Shown here one piece after another: positions 1 through 13,850 of a stretch of 64,000 bases of DNA. A program made the position numbers and the translations under genes. The notes beneath the pieces were generated by a model. It did no database searches, was not told where the DNA came from, and saw only the letters and a list, made by a program, of their open reading frames with translations. Origin of the DNA: Lichtheimia corymbifera B2541. Its lineage: Eukaryota > Mucoromycota > Mucoromycetes > Mucorales > Lichtheimiaceae. The DNA is taken from NCBI GenBank assembly GCA_000697475.1, contig JNEU01000846.1, forward strand, positions 1-64,000, written 5' to 3'. The stretch's first letter is position 1, and the number at the start of each line of letters is the position of its first letter.

Positions 1-690
1 TAAATCCGGCGCTTTCCCAATTTTCGTCCGTTATAGTAAATCCCACATTATGCTCTCCCTTTCGAAATTTTCAAATGAAGTGTGGGTTCTTTATTAATAC
101 AAAGTTGTTCAGCATGTCCTAGAGCATATTGTGTGAAAGTTTGAGGGTCGAGACATGCAATGCCAATATCATGCATTGATATCAGTGTATATGTGATATG
201 TCTGACTGCCTGACCGATTTAATTTCCACCTCTTCCACTCACACTTTATTTCCCTCTTCTTCCCATTCTCAACTGTTGCCCCATTCATCTACAACTATAA
301 CCTGAGAACGATTGTCCTGCTTCATCCCACCATGTCGATTCTACAGCTATCTTGATCCGACTGTCTTTGACTGAATGGCAAGTGCATGGCGTGTACACAC
401 AAAGACAACACACACCTTTCTTGATACTGCACGCTGCCTTGCACACTCCTCTTCCACCACCAAACGTTACAGCAGATATCATTAGCAAGGTCTTCTACTG
501 CATTGTCTCCATTTACTTGCAGCAACTTGGCTTGAAGCCTCTTTATTACGCGAACAGCAAATAGCCATTGTGTAGCAGCAGCTTTATTTACGTATGTCAA
601 CTTGCTTCAATATATACGGGTTGCTTGGATATGGGTATGGATATATGCAACGCATGTACAAAGACGACTCTGAACTTGACCATTGACCTT
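1..690 (+). repeat. Dispersed repeat, copy 1 (truncated at window edge)
   Basis: The first 170 bp match a unit found at about 58,960-59,100, including the stretch with TGAAGTGTGGGTTCTTTATT and the following CAGCATGTCC. The rest (about 180-640) is colinear with about 59,130-59,680 and is found inverted at about 51,360-51,700. Shared landmarks are CTTTGACTGAATGGCAAGT, a CATGGCGTG segment, ACGTTACAGCAG, and an end with TTTATTTACGT followed by TTCAATATATACG. No convincing protein is encoded; the short ORFs here are not conserved in frame between copies. It is probably a non-autonomous element or decayed transposon. The left boundary lies outside the window. Confidence 0.8.
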
Positions 691-1584
691 ACATCCTGAG
701 CGATTGGTGCATATTCTACACGCTATTCCATGGCAGCGACTATCATCATCCTTATGCAACATGTCGACTATGTACAATCATCATCACCCAACTGCACATG
801 ATTCATGTCTCACATCCATCCATCCAACTTTGCATAATGCCCACCCAAAGGATAGAAACTTCCCGCATCGATGTATCTCCCCCGTTGAAGCAATTCGTTG
901 TACCTCTCAATCTACCTCTTGTGAAAATGATTTTGGATTAAAGGGCTGCTTACCAAATATGAGATTGTGTTGGCCATCAATTAAGGTTCTATAATGCAAG
1001 AGACACTCTTTCTTCTTGAGCTGGACCTCGTCGTATGTGGGCACATGATACAATATATAACAGGAAACTTCATGGATTATATCCACTTGTAAATGCTGTG
1101 ATAAAGGATGAAAACAAAGAGGAAGAGGAAGGATCTGATTGACCCATTGTGTCTTGGAACAAAGGGTGTATTCTATAGTACCCATAACTAAGCGGTCGTT
1201 TCGCTTTGATCGAGGGATTAGGGAGTTTCTTGGCCCTTCCATGAGGTCTTCCCTCAGAATATATATAATATAATAGCTACATAATGAGATGTGTTCATGA
1301 GCATATTCTCAGTTTCTATAACACTGGTTACTCTAACGGTGGTCTCATTTAGTAGCTTTTCGCTTGCCATTGTGGAAAGTGTAAAAAGTGTTTCTTTAAT
1401 GTACAAGATGCAAAATGATTATTAGTGTACACACGCATGTTACTATCTAATAAAGACAGAAGGTGACAAGTCGGGAAAAATGGTAACGGTGCGGATCAGG
1501 TAGTGAGTGATATGCAGTTGATATGAAAAAGGAGGAGAAAAGAAAAAAGATGCAACGTGGGCAGTTGAATGCCTTCATATGGTT
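691..1584. other. Intergenic, nothing recognised
   Basis: This is a gap between the left-edge repeat and the 3' end of the ERT1-like gene. Short ORFs occur on both strands, but none has domain-like composition or conserved motifs. The part next to 1,585 presumably holds the 3' UTR of the neighbouring gene. Confidence 0.5.
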
Positions 1585-3596
1585 TTAACTTAGGATTGGC
1601 AAGAACTACAAATTGAAATCGCTCAAGTTAGTCCCTGGCAGGGAAACATAAAAACCAACCACTACTACTTACATTGCCAATGATGACACTTGGCAAATCA
1701 AAGATATCACGTTTGATCGTAAAGCAAAATGTACACGGTACAACACGCTTGGTAGGGCTCATCAAGATACAAGAGCTGTAAACTGCAGAATCCGTATTGT
1801 CAAAGGCATGTAGTGCGTATTTCTCCCAGTACTCGACAGCCGATGAATTGCTCATGAGCTAGATAAAGGCATATCAATATCAAGACTACTAATAATAACG
1901 CTGGGCCCTTAAAATCCTTACCTCGTAAATGTACGTCTTTTTGCTCAAAAGCGAATCACGCGACCACTGTGTCAATAGTGAAAACTCCTTGCCCACCAGA
2001 GCAATCTCGCCTGTGCGTCGCCAAACTACGGTTGGGGTGCCAGAGTAACTAATCAGCTTTTCGTATTCCTAATACCACCGTTACAGTTAGCGAAACCAAA
2101 TCATCCATAAACTGAGAGAATAGCTTACCAGCAACGTCCGCTGAAGACACTTTTCGGTAAAAATGAGATCCGACTCGGTCAAATTCATCATGGAGGCCAA
2201 CACGCTCGGTCTGAATAGAGCCAAAGCTCTGCTGATGCGCATCAAATCTTCCCTAGACATTCTTTACCACGCATTGAGTATATGCACAGCATTCCTCATA
2301 CCATCCTCACTACTTACTTTTGTCGCACATAGTTGATCAGGTAATGATATCCATCAGCATAACTAAAAGGTTTGTTTGCACTTGCATACGCCATTTCAGG
2401 GGTCATTAGCTGTGTACGCCGCCTACCCGTAGCTGTGGTTGGTGTAGCTGCTGAAGTGATGGGGCTTTCTGCTTTAGCTAAGACAGCACCTTCGCCATAA
2501 GCCTGTAAGGATGTTGCATGTGGCGTTGCTGGCGATGATGACTGTGCTGCTGTGGCATTCTCTGTTGTTCCAGCCAAGAAATTGGTCTCAGTACCAGGAG
2601 TATTGAATAAGGGTGCAATAGCGTTATTGGCACTGTTACTCTCGAGTGCTGGGAATGGATTCATCACGTCGCTGGTGGGTTGTTGGTGAGGCGATGCATT
2701 TGTCCCGATACTATTGTTCGACCATAAATCGGCTGGTAGACTTGCAGGAGTAGTAGAAGATGTGGGTTGCGGAGGTTGTGGCTGTACTTGACTACTGGAT
2801 GCTGTGGATGATGGTGTGCCTGCCGTTGGTTGTGATGGCGGATTCTGCTCCAGAAACGTCGTATCCATGCCAGTCCCCAACATACTTGACAAGAATGAAT
2901 ATTCGAGATTGGTTGCTGATGATCCAAATCCATAATCAAATCCAAGTTGATTGCCTGAATCATAACCGTTAGCTTTTTACCACGGCCAGCCATGTAGTTC
3001 ACATACCATTCACAAACGAGTTTGGATCAACGATTGGACCAGCCATGTTGCTCGTATCGTTCAATGCACCTGGTGTTGCTGCTAATCCTATGGGTGTTTG
3101 GAAACGCTGTTGCTGTTGTTGTTGTTGCTGCTGTTGTAATTCGTTGGGATCATTGACAGCAAGGTCTATTGTATACAACTATCAGATATCCCTATCATCA
3201 CATTCACCCATCTCCCGAGAAAATACTAACCATGCACATCCTGAAGATACTTGGCCTTTTTCCGAGCACCATCAGTACAAGTGGAAGCGAGATCTCGTTT
3301 TATACATCGTTGACAGGGTCGGGCTAATCGAACAGCCGATCAGTGAATCTGGATGACGATTTCATGACGCATACTTACAGTCATCGCAAGTCAAGTGAGC
3401 CTATCGATTAAGCGACAAGACCATTGTTAGTAGACTATCCAATGTCGACATTGTTGCAATAAAAGCGTACCTTTTGGCAGTGGATACATGCTCGAGCTGC
3501 TTTCTTTTTCCGTTGTACAGGGCGTTTTTCATTTTGTGTGGAGGACGAAGGTGAAGGGGCAGCAGTACCAGCCGTTGCCGTCATTGTGGAAGACAT
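1585..3596 (-). CDS. ERT1: ERT1/AcuK-type Zn(II)2Cys6 transcription factor with PAS domain
   Basis: This is a nuclear regulator; in other fungi the family activates gluconeogenesis and non-fermentable carbon use. The start is at 3,596, in the frame that reads [10 protein letters not shown]. The zinc cluster is spread over three exons: RACIHCQK (ends 3,471), a 22-nt exon at 3,379-3,400 encoding AHLTCDD, and then [16 protein letters not shown]. Together these give the six cysteines and the [10 protein letters not shown] linker typical of ERT1. A low-complexity middle with a poly-Gln run (about 3,105-3,140) follows. A C-terminal PAS-like region then starts at [17 protein letters not shown] and includes [17 protein letters not shown] and ends IIGNFLPILS, reached through a last intron (about 1,606-1,680). 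Exon edges in the middle were judged by eye. Family assignment is strong; the target genes in this organism are inferred. Confidence 0.85.
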
Positions 3597-4329
3597 GAAT
3601 GGCAAAAGTATGGGTTGTGTGTGTGTGTCAAGAAATGTAAATGATGTAAGGATAAGAAGAGAAATAAAAGAACGCTGGCTGTGGGGAAATGAAGACCGCC
3701 ACCACAAAGTTGTGTCTTACTAAAAGGTCGATAGCCAATCACAATCATCAATTGAATAGAACTCGTTCCACGATGATTAGCTAGAAAAGCCCAGCCATAT
3801 CTCGTCATCGTCCTCTCACGAGGAGAAAAAAGAAAAACATAGCATGTGCATAGTATACTTGATCTCGTATCTAATCAATGGGTATATCTCAGACAATACT
3901 TTCTCTCCCATAGAATACACATCTTCTCTCTTCCACCACCCCTTTTGGACTATGCTGCTGATGACCCTGGCTAAATGAAAAGGCGACCTGATTCCCTGGA
4001 ATTCAAATTGAGATCACATGTCGTGAATCAAATCCCAAACCGGAACTCCAAAATCATCATCCAAACTGACTGCTGCTCTCTTAAAGTCAAATACAAATCC
4101 TGGTACAATGAATACACACACAATGCATGATTTTGTACAAATACACAAAGAATTAAGTTTAATCCCTTTTTTCTCTTCGATGAATAATCGAAATGTTGTA
4201 TCTTTTTAAAAGTGTGTAGTGTTGTGAGTGAGAATAAGAGAGAATTGCGTGTGTGAGTGAGTGCGTGAAAGGGTTGATATACATGAGTATGCAAAACGAT
4301 GGGGTACATAATTTCAAACAATAGTAATT
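3597..4329. other. Intergenic between ERT1-like and eIF5B genes
   Basis: This gap holds the upstream region of the ERT1-like gene and the 3' flank of eIF5B, both on the minus strand. A short TG-rich run lies near 3,615-3,630. I see no further gene. Confidence 0.5.
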
Positions 4330-7300
4330 TTAGTCTACACCGAGAACCTTCTTGAGCTTGACGACCAAAGCCCATTCTTCCTTGGACAAATCTTTTCGGA
4401 AGGAATCCTTGAGCACATCGATAGACGTACGAGTGATACGACTATAGAATTCATCAGACTCATCAAAGTGACGACCATAAGTCTTGGCTTGTTCACCACT
4501 TGAAGCTTCAATCTTGATGGCAATACCACCACCACCATGACCCTTCTTAACGACCTCCATAGGCTTGTGGTTTTGTTCCATGGATGTGACCTTGCCAAGT
4601 ACTGTCACTTCACGTACACCTTCAGCATTAGGACGGACAACACAAATGGGAGTACCAAGACGCAAAGATCCTTCGACAACATCCACACCCATAATGATAG
4701 GGTTCTTTTTGTTGATGATAGCACGGGGAACCATCTTGAGGACACAAGGGAATACTGCTTGTCCGGCTTGTTCTTTACGCTTCTCTTCCAACATGGACTT
4801 GTTGTACTCGACAAAGCGATCGAACAAGTGATAAATAATGTCGGCCTTGAAGACCTTGATACCCAAATCATCTGCCATTTCCTCAGCTTCCTTTTCAACC
4901 TTGACATCGAAACAGAGCATGACTGCAAATTCCTTGGCCTTTTCAAGCATGACACTAGCCTTGACCACATCCTTTCTATGCACAGGACCAATGTTGATAC
5001 CAAAGACGGGAATGTTGCTGGTGCGTAAGAATTCGAGCAAAGCTTCCAATGAACCAAGCGTGGACGCCTGCACCCACACACCCTTGCCTTGGCGATCGAT
5101 AGAGTTCATCAAGTTGGTCAAATCGGACATGACTTCTTCCTTGAGATCATCTTCATCATCCTCAGGACCACAGACAAGCAGACGAGAACCAGCAATGGCC
5201 TTATCGAGATCAGGAGCAGCAATCTTGATACCAAGAGCAGCCTTGACGGACTTGTGATGGACATATTGGGACTTGATACGCAATTCACGCATAGGTTGAG
5301 GAGTCAATAATGCACGGACTTGGGTTACAATAGGACCGTTGAGACCACACAATACAATCTTGTCGCCTTCATGCAACCAGCCATTGACAAGGACAACATC
5401 AATGGTAGTACCAAGACCTTCAATCACCTTGACTTCCAAGACAGTACATTCAAGCTCGGTAACATACATCAACTTGTCACTCATACGGGTCTGGGTCAAG
5501 TTGACCAACAAGTTGAGCATATCGGGAACACCTTCACCAGTGTGGGCAGAAGTGGGCACCAATGAGACGTACTTTGCAAAGTTGGGGTTCTTGTAATAAA
5601 GAGCGGCATTGAGACCTTGTTCAGCAAATGCGAGAATGGTCTTTTCCAAACGAGTCTCGAATTCTTGTCTGACAGACTTCTTTTGCTTTGCAAGCGAGTC
5701 CTTGAAAGAGTTGTTGGGAGTGGCCTTCCATTCGAAAAGACGATCAATCTTGTTCAATGCAACAATGAAAGGAGTACGACGATCACGCAACAAGCGAATG
5801 GATTCAAGAGTTTGTTGTTCAAGACCGTGCATAATGTCGACCACCAAAATGGCAATGTTACACAGGGAGCTACCACGGCTACGAAGGTTGGTGAAAGACT
5901 CGTGACCTGGAGTATCAATGACAAGCAAACCAGGCACCTTCATTTGCTCAACTTGATCCTTGCCCAACACAGCAGTCTTCTTTTCGATGGCTTCGGCAGG
6001 GAAATAGGTAGCACCAATCTGTTGGGTAATACCACCAGCTTCACCTTCTTGGACATTGGTTTGACGAATCTTGTCAAGCAACTTGGTTTTACCTATTACA
6101 AATGGTCTATTAGTATAACCATCCATCACGCTTCCCCTCCCCCATGACAATTACCAGTATCGACGTGACCAAGAATACAGCAAATAGGTGAACGCAAATC
6201 ATCCTTAGAACGAGCAGCCAATGCATCCTTTTGACGTTGTTGACGACGAGCAGCAGCCTCTTCCTTCTTCTTGAGAGCAGCAAGTTGAGCAGGAGACAAA
6301 TCTTCCTCATCGCTATCCTCATCCCAATCATCACTGCTATCTTCTTCAGATTCGCTCTCTTCCTCAGCCTTCTTGGCAGCAGCAGCAGCAGCAGGCTTCT
6401 TGGCTTCTTCCTTCTTGGGTGCTTCCTCCTCTTCAGATTCATCTTCCCAATCATCCTTGACATTGTCTTCCTTGGCAGCAGCCTTGTCTTCTTCTTCATC
6501 AGTGCTATCAGCAGCCTTTTCCCAGTCATCATCATCAGAAGCTATCATAAAATGTCAATCATCGATCACCATCATCAAATATTGTAAATAAAAAAACTTA
6601 CATTCTTCCTGCTCTTGCTGTTTCTTGGCAGCCTCCTCTTCTTCCTTGCGCTTACGTTCCTCTTCTTCACGACGTCTTTGCTCCTCTTCTTCTTCACGCT
6701 TCTTCTTTTCAAGCTCTGCCTTGCTAGGACCTCTACGCTTCTTGCTCTCATAAACGATGCGCTTCTTCTTTTCAGGTTCAGCAGCGGATCCAGAATCATT
6801 CGACTCGTTGTCTTCGTTGAAAGCAGCAATCTTGATCTGTCCAGAAGCAAGCAATTGTTCGGTACGCAACTTGGCCTTCTTTGCAGCTTCCTTTTGGGAT
6901 CTGGTCATATATTTGCCTTCAGCCTTAAGTTGCTCCTTCTTGGCCTTTTTGAAAATTCACACTTGTGAGTCAATTGTCATATATGACCACCCTAATGATG
7001 ACTTACTCTAGCCTTTGCACGCTTTTCTTTCTCCTTTTCTCTGATAGCTCTTTCTTCCTCACGACGCTTCTTTTCTTCTTCAAGGGCACGTTGACGTTCC
7101 TCCTCTTCCTTACGCTTGGCCTCTTCCTCAGCAGCCTTTTGAGCTTCCAATTGTTTCTAAAGTTCACTATTAGTAACCATGGTCACTCCATGACAATACA
7201 CATCCAAAATCACATACTCTCAAAGCAGCAATACCGGCAGGACCCTTCTTTTTGCCCTTACCACCAGCTGGTGCAGGAGCAGGAGCAGGAGCAGGTGCTG

Positions 7301-8052
7301 CCTTCTTTTTTGGCTCTGGTTCAGCTGCAGGTTCTTCCTTGGGCTTTTGTTGTTGTTGTTGTTGCTTTTGCTGTTGATTGCCCTTCTTTGCTGCTTCCTC
7401 AGCCTCCTTTTTCTTCTTTTCAATGTTGGCAAGACGCTTGGCTTCACGCTCACGTTCCTTCTTGAGACGCTCCTTTTCCTTCTTGCTCAAAATACGCTTT
7501 GGCTCCTCATCCACAACAGCTGGTGCAGCAGCAGCAGCGGCAGCAGGTTGCTGTTTCTTGTTGTTCTTTTTCTTGTTCTTCTTGTTGTCGTTGAACCAAT
7601 CATCCTCTTCCTCATCAAGGTCATCAGCTTCGACAGGTGCTGGTGCTGGTGCTGGTTCCTCCTCCTCTTCTTCTTCAGATTCAACCACCTGTTTCTTCTT
7701 TTTGTTCTTCTTGACCTTGGTCTTGGCTGCACGATTGACCATAGCCATCAAACTATATACCAACTATATATCAGTATACGTCTCTTTGATATATTCCTTT
7801 TTATATGACACTTTACCCATCATCTTCATCATCATCCTCGACCGCTAATGCACTGAAAGAAGCTGCCTTTCTGGCGAAAGCCTCATCGTCTTCGGATTCT
7901 TCAGCAACAGCTGCGGCATTCATATCCTCCTCAAACTCGTCATCCCTAAATACGTTAATCAGTTTTCTTGTTGCTCCATTGTCCCATGTGTCTCTTCATT
8001 AGACATACCAGTAATCGTCCTTTCTCTTATTGGCAGACTTTTTCTTTCCCAT
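4330..8052 (-). CDS. FUN12: Translation initiation factor eIF5B (IF2-like GTPase)
   Basis: This cytosolic GTPase promotes joining of the 60S subunit and places the initiator tRNA. Seven exons join in frame at 8,009-8,052, 7,817-7,945, 7,218-7,752, 7,007-7,156, 6,602-6,944, 6,155-6,541 and 4,330-6,092, giving about 1,116 residues. The N-terminal half is charged and repetitive (Lys/Glu/Ala/Gln-rich), as is usual for eukaryotic eIF5B. The GTPase domain starts with [15 protein letters not shown], whose P-loop codon for Gly is split by the last intron. It continues with a switch region ([13 protein letters not shown]), DTPGHESF and NKIDR. Domains II-IV follow, ending in KLKKVLGVD. The start [13 protein letters not shown] at 8,052 matches the usual basic N-terminus. 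Identification is secure. Confidence 0.96.
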
Positions 8053-8334
8053 GGTCGGTGGTCGGTGTGTGTATTAAAGGAAGAGAAGTTGGATACTGCA
8101 AAAATTGGTCTTTAAAAAACAAGAAATCTCGGAGTTATCAGTCACACAGATTTCCCATTCCTGCTGTAGTACGATCATGCTGCGGTTGTCTGGAAATACC
8201 AACAAATTGATGTAGATATAGATATATGTAATTCTTAATGCATATAGATAAATTGTAGATAAAAAAAATTGGGTATGTAAAAGAAAGAGCTACAAATGTA
8301 AACGAATGGAAGGGTGTGTGGAGGGAAAACACAA

Positions 8335-11300
8335 TCAAAGTGTATCATTTTTCAGTTTTTCAATGGGAAACATCTGGTCAATCTTGGATATCCAATCGAT
8401 CATATCTGCTCTTGACGAGGCTTGTAAAGTGTATGCATTGTTGCTGGTATAAAGGGCGAATACATTGGATCGCTGTATAAAAAACGTCATTTAGCATTGT
8501 AAATCCTCGTATTCGCCTCCCTTTTATACTATGTACTTGCCTCTATCATTTGCTCCAAGGCTTGGTTGTAATCTATGCGTACCGATGATATATTGATAAC
8601 GCCTTGCTCATCCGTTTCCGATTGATCCATGTAAATATATATGTAGGGTCGACGAACAACGAACCACAGCTTGATCCATTTGTCATGAACGGCACTTTCT
8701 TGGTATGTCAGATATCCTCGTTTAGATACATTGTCACTATAACAATGAAGGATCAGTTGTCGTCATTCATCTATTGCCATTGTTGTCATTTACCTTTGAG
8801 TGACCAATTTTACTTCAGCCAGCAATTTGGAACAGTCTCGTTCTTCTTGCCGTAAATCAAAATCAGGCATGCCGGGTATGGGTGGATCTTGGCTAATCAC
8901 AATCTACCAAAAAAAGCATATGCATTAATATTATCCAATAGCAAAAAAAGATGCTACTTTTTTATGTCTTACCTCTTTATGAGTACCATACTTTTGCTTC
9001 CAAAGATCGAGCACCTTTTGTGCTAAAGCAGCTTGTCGTTCTGATAATGCATCATCGGCATCTGCTGCTGCAGCCGAAGAGGATGATGAAGCACCATGGA
9101 TAGCTAATGGTAGCTGCTTCCTTTGTTGCTGTAATGCGAGCACTTGTTTAGTGAAAGCAACAGCCTCCTTGCGACGAATTCGTTCACGGATGTGTTTATA
9201 ATCATTGACCAAGGATACACCACGAGGCCGCCAACTTCCAAGATATTCTTCACCACGCACATATTTGGATACGGTATTCAGACGCCACAATTGACTAAGT
9301 CGTCGGGTCATGGGTGGTCGTAAATGAACAAGGAACATGGCACTGCATTTGGGTAACTGCTTTTCAGTGGATGCACCAAGCAATTTTCGAAGACGAGAGC
9401 GAGTACCAGAAGAAGCAGCACCGTCACGACCATGGATACGAACAGCAATGTCCATGCTAAATTGAACAGGTTTGGAGCACTTTGCTGCCTCGATTTCCCA
9501 TCTCAAGTTGAGCAAGATTCGAGTATTGTGGGCTGTGATACGATTCAAAAATAAACATTCATGCTGTGAACTATCCCACGCACCCTGAGCAGTCAGCTGA
9601 CTTGTGCCATCATTGTTGTACACCACGTTTTGTTGTGACAGGAGCTTGATAGGAATGTCGTCATGTGCTGGTGCATCAATAATTCTTCCTTTTGGATCCA
9701 AGAGTCGTACTCGTCCCACACTTGCACGCGATATCCGACTCCATTCAAATTGACGCCCTGACGTATGTGACAATGTCAAGCAAATACGACGTTGAAGACC
9801 TTGACGCAGCGTAAATACACCCCTGTCGAGTGCATTATGTGAAGTGACAGGCACAGGCACATAGTCACCATTCGGTGATAATTCGCATATTTGTGCCCAT
9901 GAAAGTACATCATGCCGTTCAGCAGCTAAAAGTTCCTCTTCAGATCGTCGTTCAAGGGTGCCATTAGCAGTGTGATTTGAGTGAATGGATGCTTGATCAG
10001 ATGCTGCTGTACGATGCGTTGTACTGCCATTGCTTAGAGTGCTTGAGGAGCCATTCATGGGGCGATTTGCTGCAAGTAAGTCTGCCAATCGTGGCTTTTC
10101 ACGCTGATCATCCCATCTCTCATGCTGTGATAGTACACGGTTTTGTGCCATGCCAAAGATCTCGAATGAAATCATGCCTTGCATCAATACATCCATCACG
10201 CTGCGTGTCACCACCAGAGAAATAGTTTGGCTGTGATCAAGGCGAATAGGTCCATTCTCAAAGTCACTGATAGGATCCGTCGCAAACACCTTTTCTGCTG
10301 TGGAATGTTCGGGGATACCACCAAATGATGACAGCTTGAATTGCACATGCACATCTTGGTAATCAGCATCAATTATGCCAGTCAATTCAACCAATCGGAT
10401 CTCAAAAAGTAACTGTTGGCCAACGCGTAGCATGAATCCATCGTCATCATCCACTTCATCGTCTTCCTGATCAACTTCCTCATTGTCGAGATCGGATAAT
10501 GAAAGTCTAGCTTCTGGACCCTTGATAGCGACTGATCGTGCAATGGGTGAAATGATTGCACGTAACATGCCTTTGATTTGACCTGTGGTACGACAAATGA
10601 TCTCCATGTTGCTCTCATAAGGTTGCTGCAATGCAAGGTTACGGATCGATGTAGAAGCGCTGCCAATAAATGAATATTTTGGACATGGATCTTCAAAGAA
10701 TGGATCTTCCCAATTGAAATGACTGCGGTACATGGGTCGATCAACAAAGTTGTACAGATTACGCATTTTGTGTAGTCGCAGCTTGAGTCGTTCTAGCGAC
10801 CATACATAAACAACCTGGTGCTTCCGATCGATTACACGCACGCCAATGCATGGTTTTGGTGTTGATATCAACGTGGTGTCTTCATCGGTCTCAAATTGGT
10901 GCAATGCTGATGTCGTCTCCCAATAGGACATTGGATTCGAAAATTGGCCGTCTTCAATAATCGTAAACTGGTACAGCACATCCTTATTGAGTTCGCGTGA
11001 AATAATATTGGCTTCCTTGAGCATCACTGCGTTGGTCAACACCACTTCAGCCATGGCAACATAGCGTAACCCTTTCCATTGTGCTGCAACTTTGCGCGCT
11101 AGCGCAATTTGTCGTTCAGTGTATCCTCCTGGTGGGCCGTTGGTCATGAGCTGCTGCGAAAACTGACGTGACATGCGTGTGATTTCAGCTTCATAGTTGC
11201 GCTTTTGATTCACCAATTCCTTTTGCAGCTTTTCCTTTTCAACTCGAAACTTTTCCTCAAGTTCACTGTGTACGGTGGTTTCAGTGCATACGCTCTCGAG

Positions 11301-13850
11301 TCCGTCATTGAGTACTGTGGCCACTGACATGGAGTTGCGGTAGGAATCACCCGAAGAATCATCATCATAGTTATCGGTGCGACTTTCAGATCTCGTTGTT
11401 CGGCGATTGTTGCGAATTCGAGTGATATCATCATAGAGCTTTTCCAAATCCTCGTCCTTCATATCACCAAAATTGCTCTCATTGGCGTAATACTTGAGTA
11501 CAGCTTCACGGCGTGCATAATTCCAGTCGATAACTTCAGATCCAATCATGCTAGCTGTCTCAGTGGGTGATCCAGGTCGTTCATCATGATCAACGCTATC
11601 GCTTGTAGGTGATGGACTATTGCCACCCATTGCAGCTTTCTCAACAGCAGTCTTTTGTAAACCTCGTTCACGTCGTACTTCTTCAGGATGGTTGAATCGG
11701 AAAATGTGATAATCCCCAAGAATAATGCGATATCCACTACGTAGACGACGTGGCTCGGAGATACGCATGCCATTGACCATTGTGACTGAATCGCCATTGG
11801 GATGGATGGTTACAACTCCATTGTTGTTCTCGAAATAACAATGGCCATCTTGAATATTGGATCCAGAAAGTCGGATATCAGGGGGATCATCGCTGTCATC
11901 TCGACCCACTTTGGTGATGCCATGCTTGATTTGATACATGAGGCATTCTGACATGAGAGGATCCTCGTTCAAATTCACCAAATGTGGCATTTTCTTGGGA
12001 GCATAGACACCAACGTTGTTCTTGTGTACCGCAATACCCAATTCTTCCAACGCCTTTTCACGCTCGACATGGATTTGCTCCGTCTTTTTCAACTTTTCCT
12101 CCCATGTCTCATTCAAATTGGCCAATAACTTTTCAGAACTCTGTAGCTGTTCCACAATCTCTTGCCGTGTCATCTTTTTCTTTGTGCCTTGACTATCCGT
12201 GATCTCAATCTCCAGTTGTTGTTGTGCCTTATTCAATGCTGACTTTGAAAACACAGGCATCGAATTTTGTCGACCTTTGGCATCATTGTTCTTGTACGAG
12301 CTCTTTGCTGTCAGCTGCTCTACTTCCTCAGGTGCATAGGTTCGTAGTCGATCACGCAACACTTCCAATTCATCCTTGAGCTCGCGAATCATCTTTGCGT
12401 TTGGATCCTCATTCACAACAGCCTTGTTTCTGATCTTCTTGGCTTGATCGGCATAACGAAGTGTACTCAATGTCTCATCATAATCGGCTGGTGAAATAGC
12501 TGCAATCATGGCAGTCTTTGAGTTGCCACCCAATGAATCCTTCAATAGCCATGTGAGGACCTGGGGATTATTATGAACATGGTTAGTAACTTTGTCCCCC
12601 TATCTCAGATACGCTTACATACCGAATCACGATAAGGAATAAAGGCTTCTTTCTTTTTCTTCTTGCCCTCATTCATGGATTGTTCAGCCAAGCCAGCGAT
12701 GACTTTGCCGAGTGTTGTCAATGATCGATTGATATTTGCACCTTCCTTGAGACGAGCACCAGTTGCACCAGTGCTATTGGCACGTTCACTACCAGCCAAA
12801 TCCACCAAACTAGAAATGATCGAATCAGTACCCACCTATTATCCATCATGTTCATATCACGTCATACCTGATTCTGGCCACCTTTTCTGTCTCAAGCTTG
12901 GTCAATTCATCTTTGCGCTTTTGGGTGAGATGCAAAGTGAACACAGCATGTGAACGCGAAGATGTCTCATTCATGTTGGTAGCAGCCACCGTTCTCGCCT
13001 AAACCGAACCAAATGTCAATACATGCGTTCTCGTAGCGTTTGTTTGGCAAATCTATACTAACCTTGTTGCCTTCATCCATGAGGTGATTGATATCATCGA
13101 AGGATTTTACGACGAGACGTGAAAGATCTTCAACATAAGGACCAGTACTGGGATGCTCACGGACCTTAAGGTTGCCTTTGTTCTTTGGATTCAAGAGATC
13201 CCGCACCTTCTCATTGTAAATTTCAATGTAGGACACTTCCACACGGTACGTCAGGTTCTCATCATCGTTGGCTTTGATACGCTCAAACAATTCGCTGCAT
13301 GTCCTTGGCGTGATACCATGGTCATCACCATAACCCATCTACAAGTAGAATGCATGTCAGCTCATTTCCTTGCTGATTCCCATCCTTGCATTACCATTGA
13401 ATATGATTTTCCTGAACCAGTTTGACCATCTAATTAACAGGACAATGTTAGAAGAGAGATAATCCTCAAATGCATCTTGATCAACTTACAAGCAAAAATA
13501 CAGCAGTTGTATCCATCAAATGCGTGATTCAATAGATCCTCTCCCAAATCATTATAAACGGTTTGTTGATCGGCATAGTTTGGAGCATTCTTGTCAGCAG
13601 ACCAATATGACTTGTCAAAGGTGAATGCTTTGATATCTTCAGATTCTTTGCCCGTTTTGCTATCCGGTGGACGACTAAGAATGGTTTGATTGCCCTCCAT
13701 CCGAATAAGGCCAGTCGCTCCTCGGGCAAGTTCTATCATTTTATGTCTTAGTTTCTCGTTTAATGCATGGTTGCTTGTTTTATCTTTTTTACCTCTCGCG
13801 TTGAGCGGACGACATCTTACAACTACTTTGATATTGCCTCCTCCAGCCAT
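8335..13850 (-). CDS. Kinesin-3 (UNC-104/KIF1 type) motor protein
   Basis: This is a plus-end microtubule motor; the family moves endosomes and vesicles in hyphae. The start is [20 protein letters not shown] at 13,850. The P-loop [11 protein letters not shown] (about residue 125) lies just after an intron near 13,430. Later motor signatures include SSRSHAVF (in the exon near 12,930), [15 protein letters not shown] and [12 protein letters not shown]. After the neck comes an FHA domain (around [19 protein letters not shown], with [13 protein letters not shown]). A long stalk/DUF3694-type region with [14 protein letters not shown] and [18 protein letters not shown] follows. A C-terminal PH domain is split over several exons and ends [18 protein letters not shown]; the stop is at 8,335. 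Total length is about 1,650 residues, normal for UNC-104. One PH-domain intron (donor at 8,540) uses a GC donor. Identification is secure; internal exon edges were not all fixed. Confidence 0.93.

Noticed and set aside
285..600. ORFs within the left-edge repeat as a transposon protein
   Set aside because: The matching copies at 51.4 kb and 59.3 kb do not keep the reading frame.
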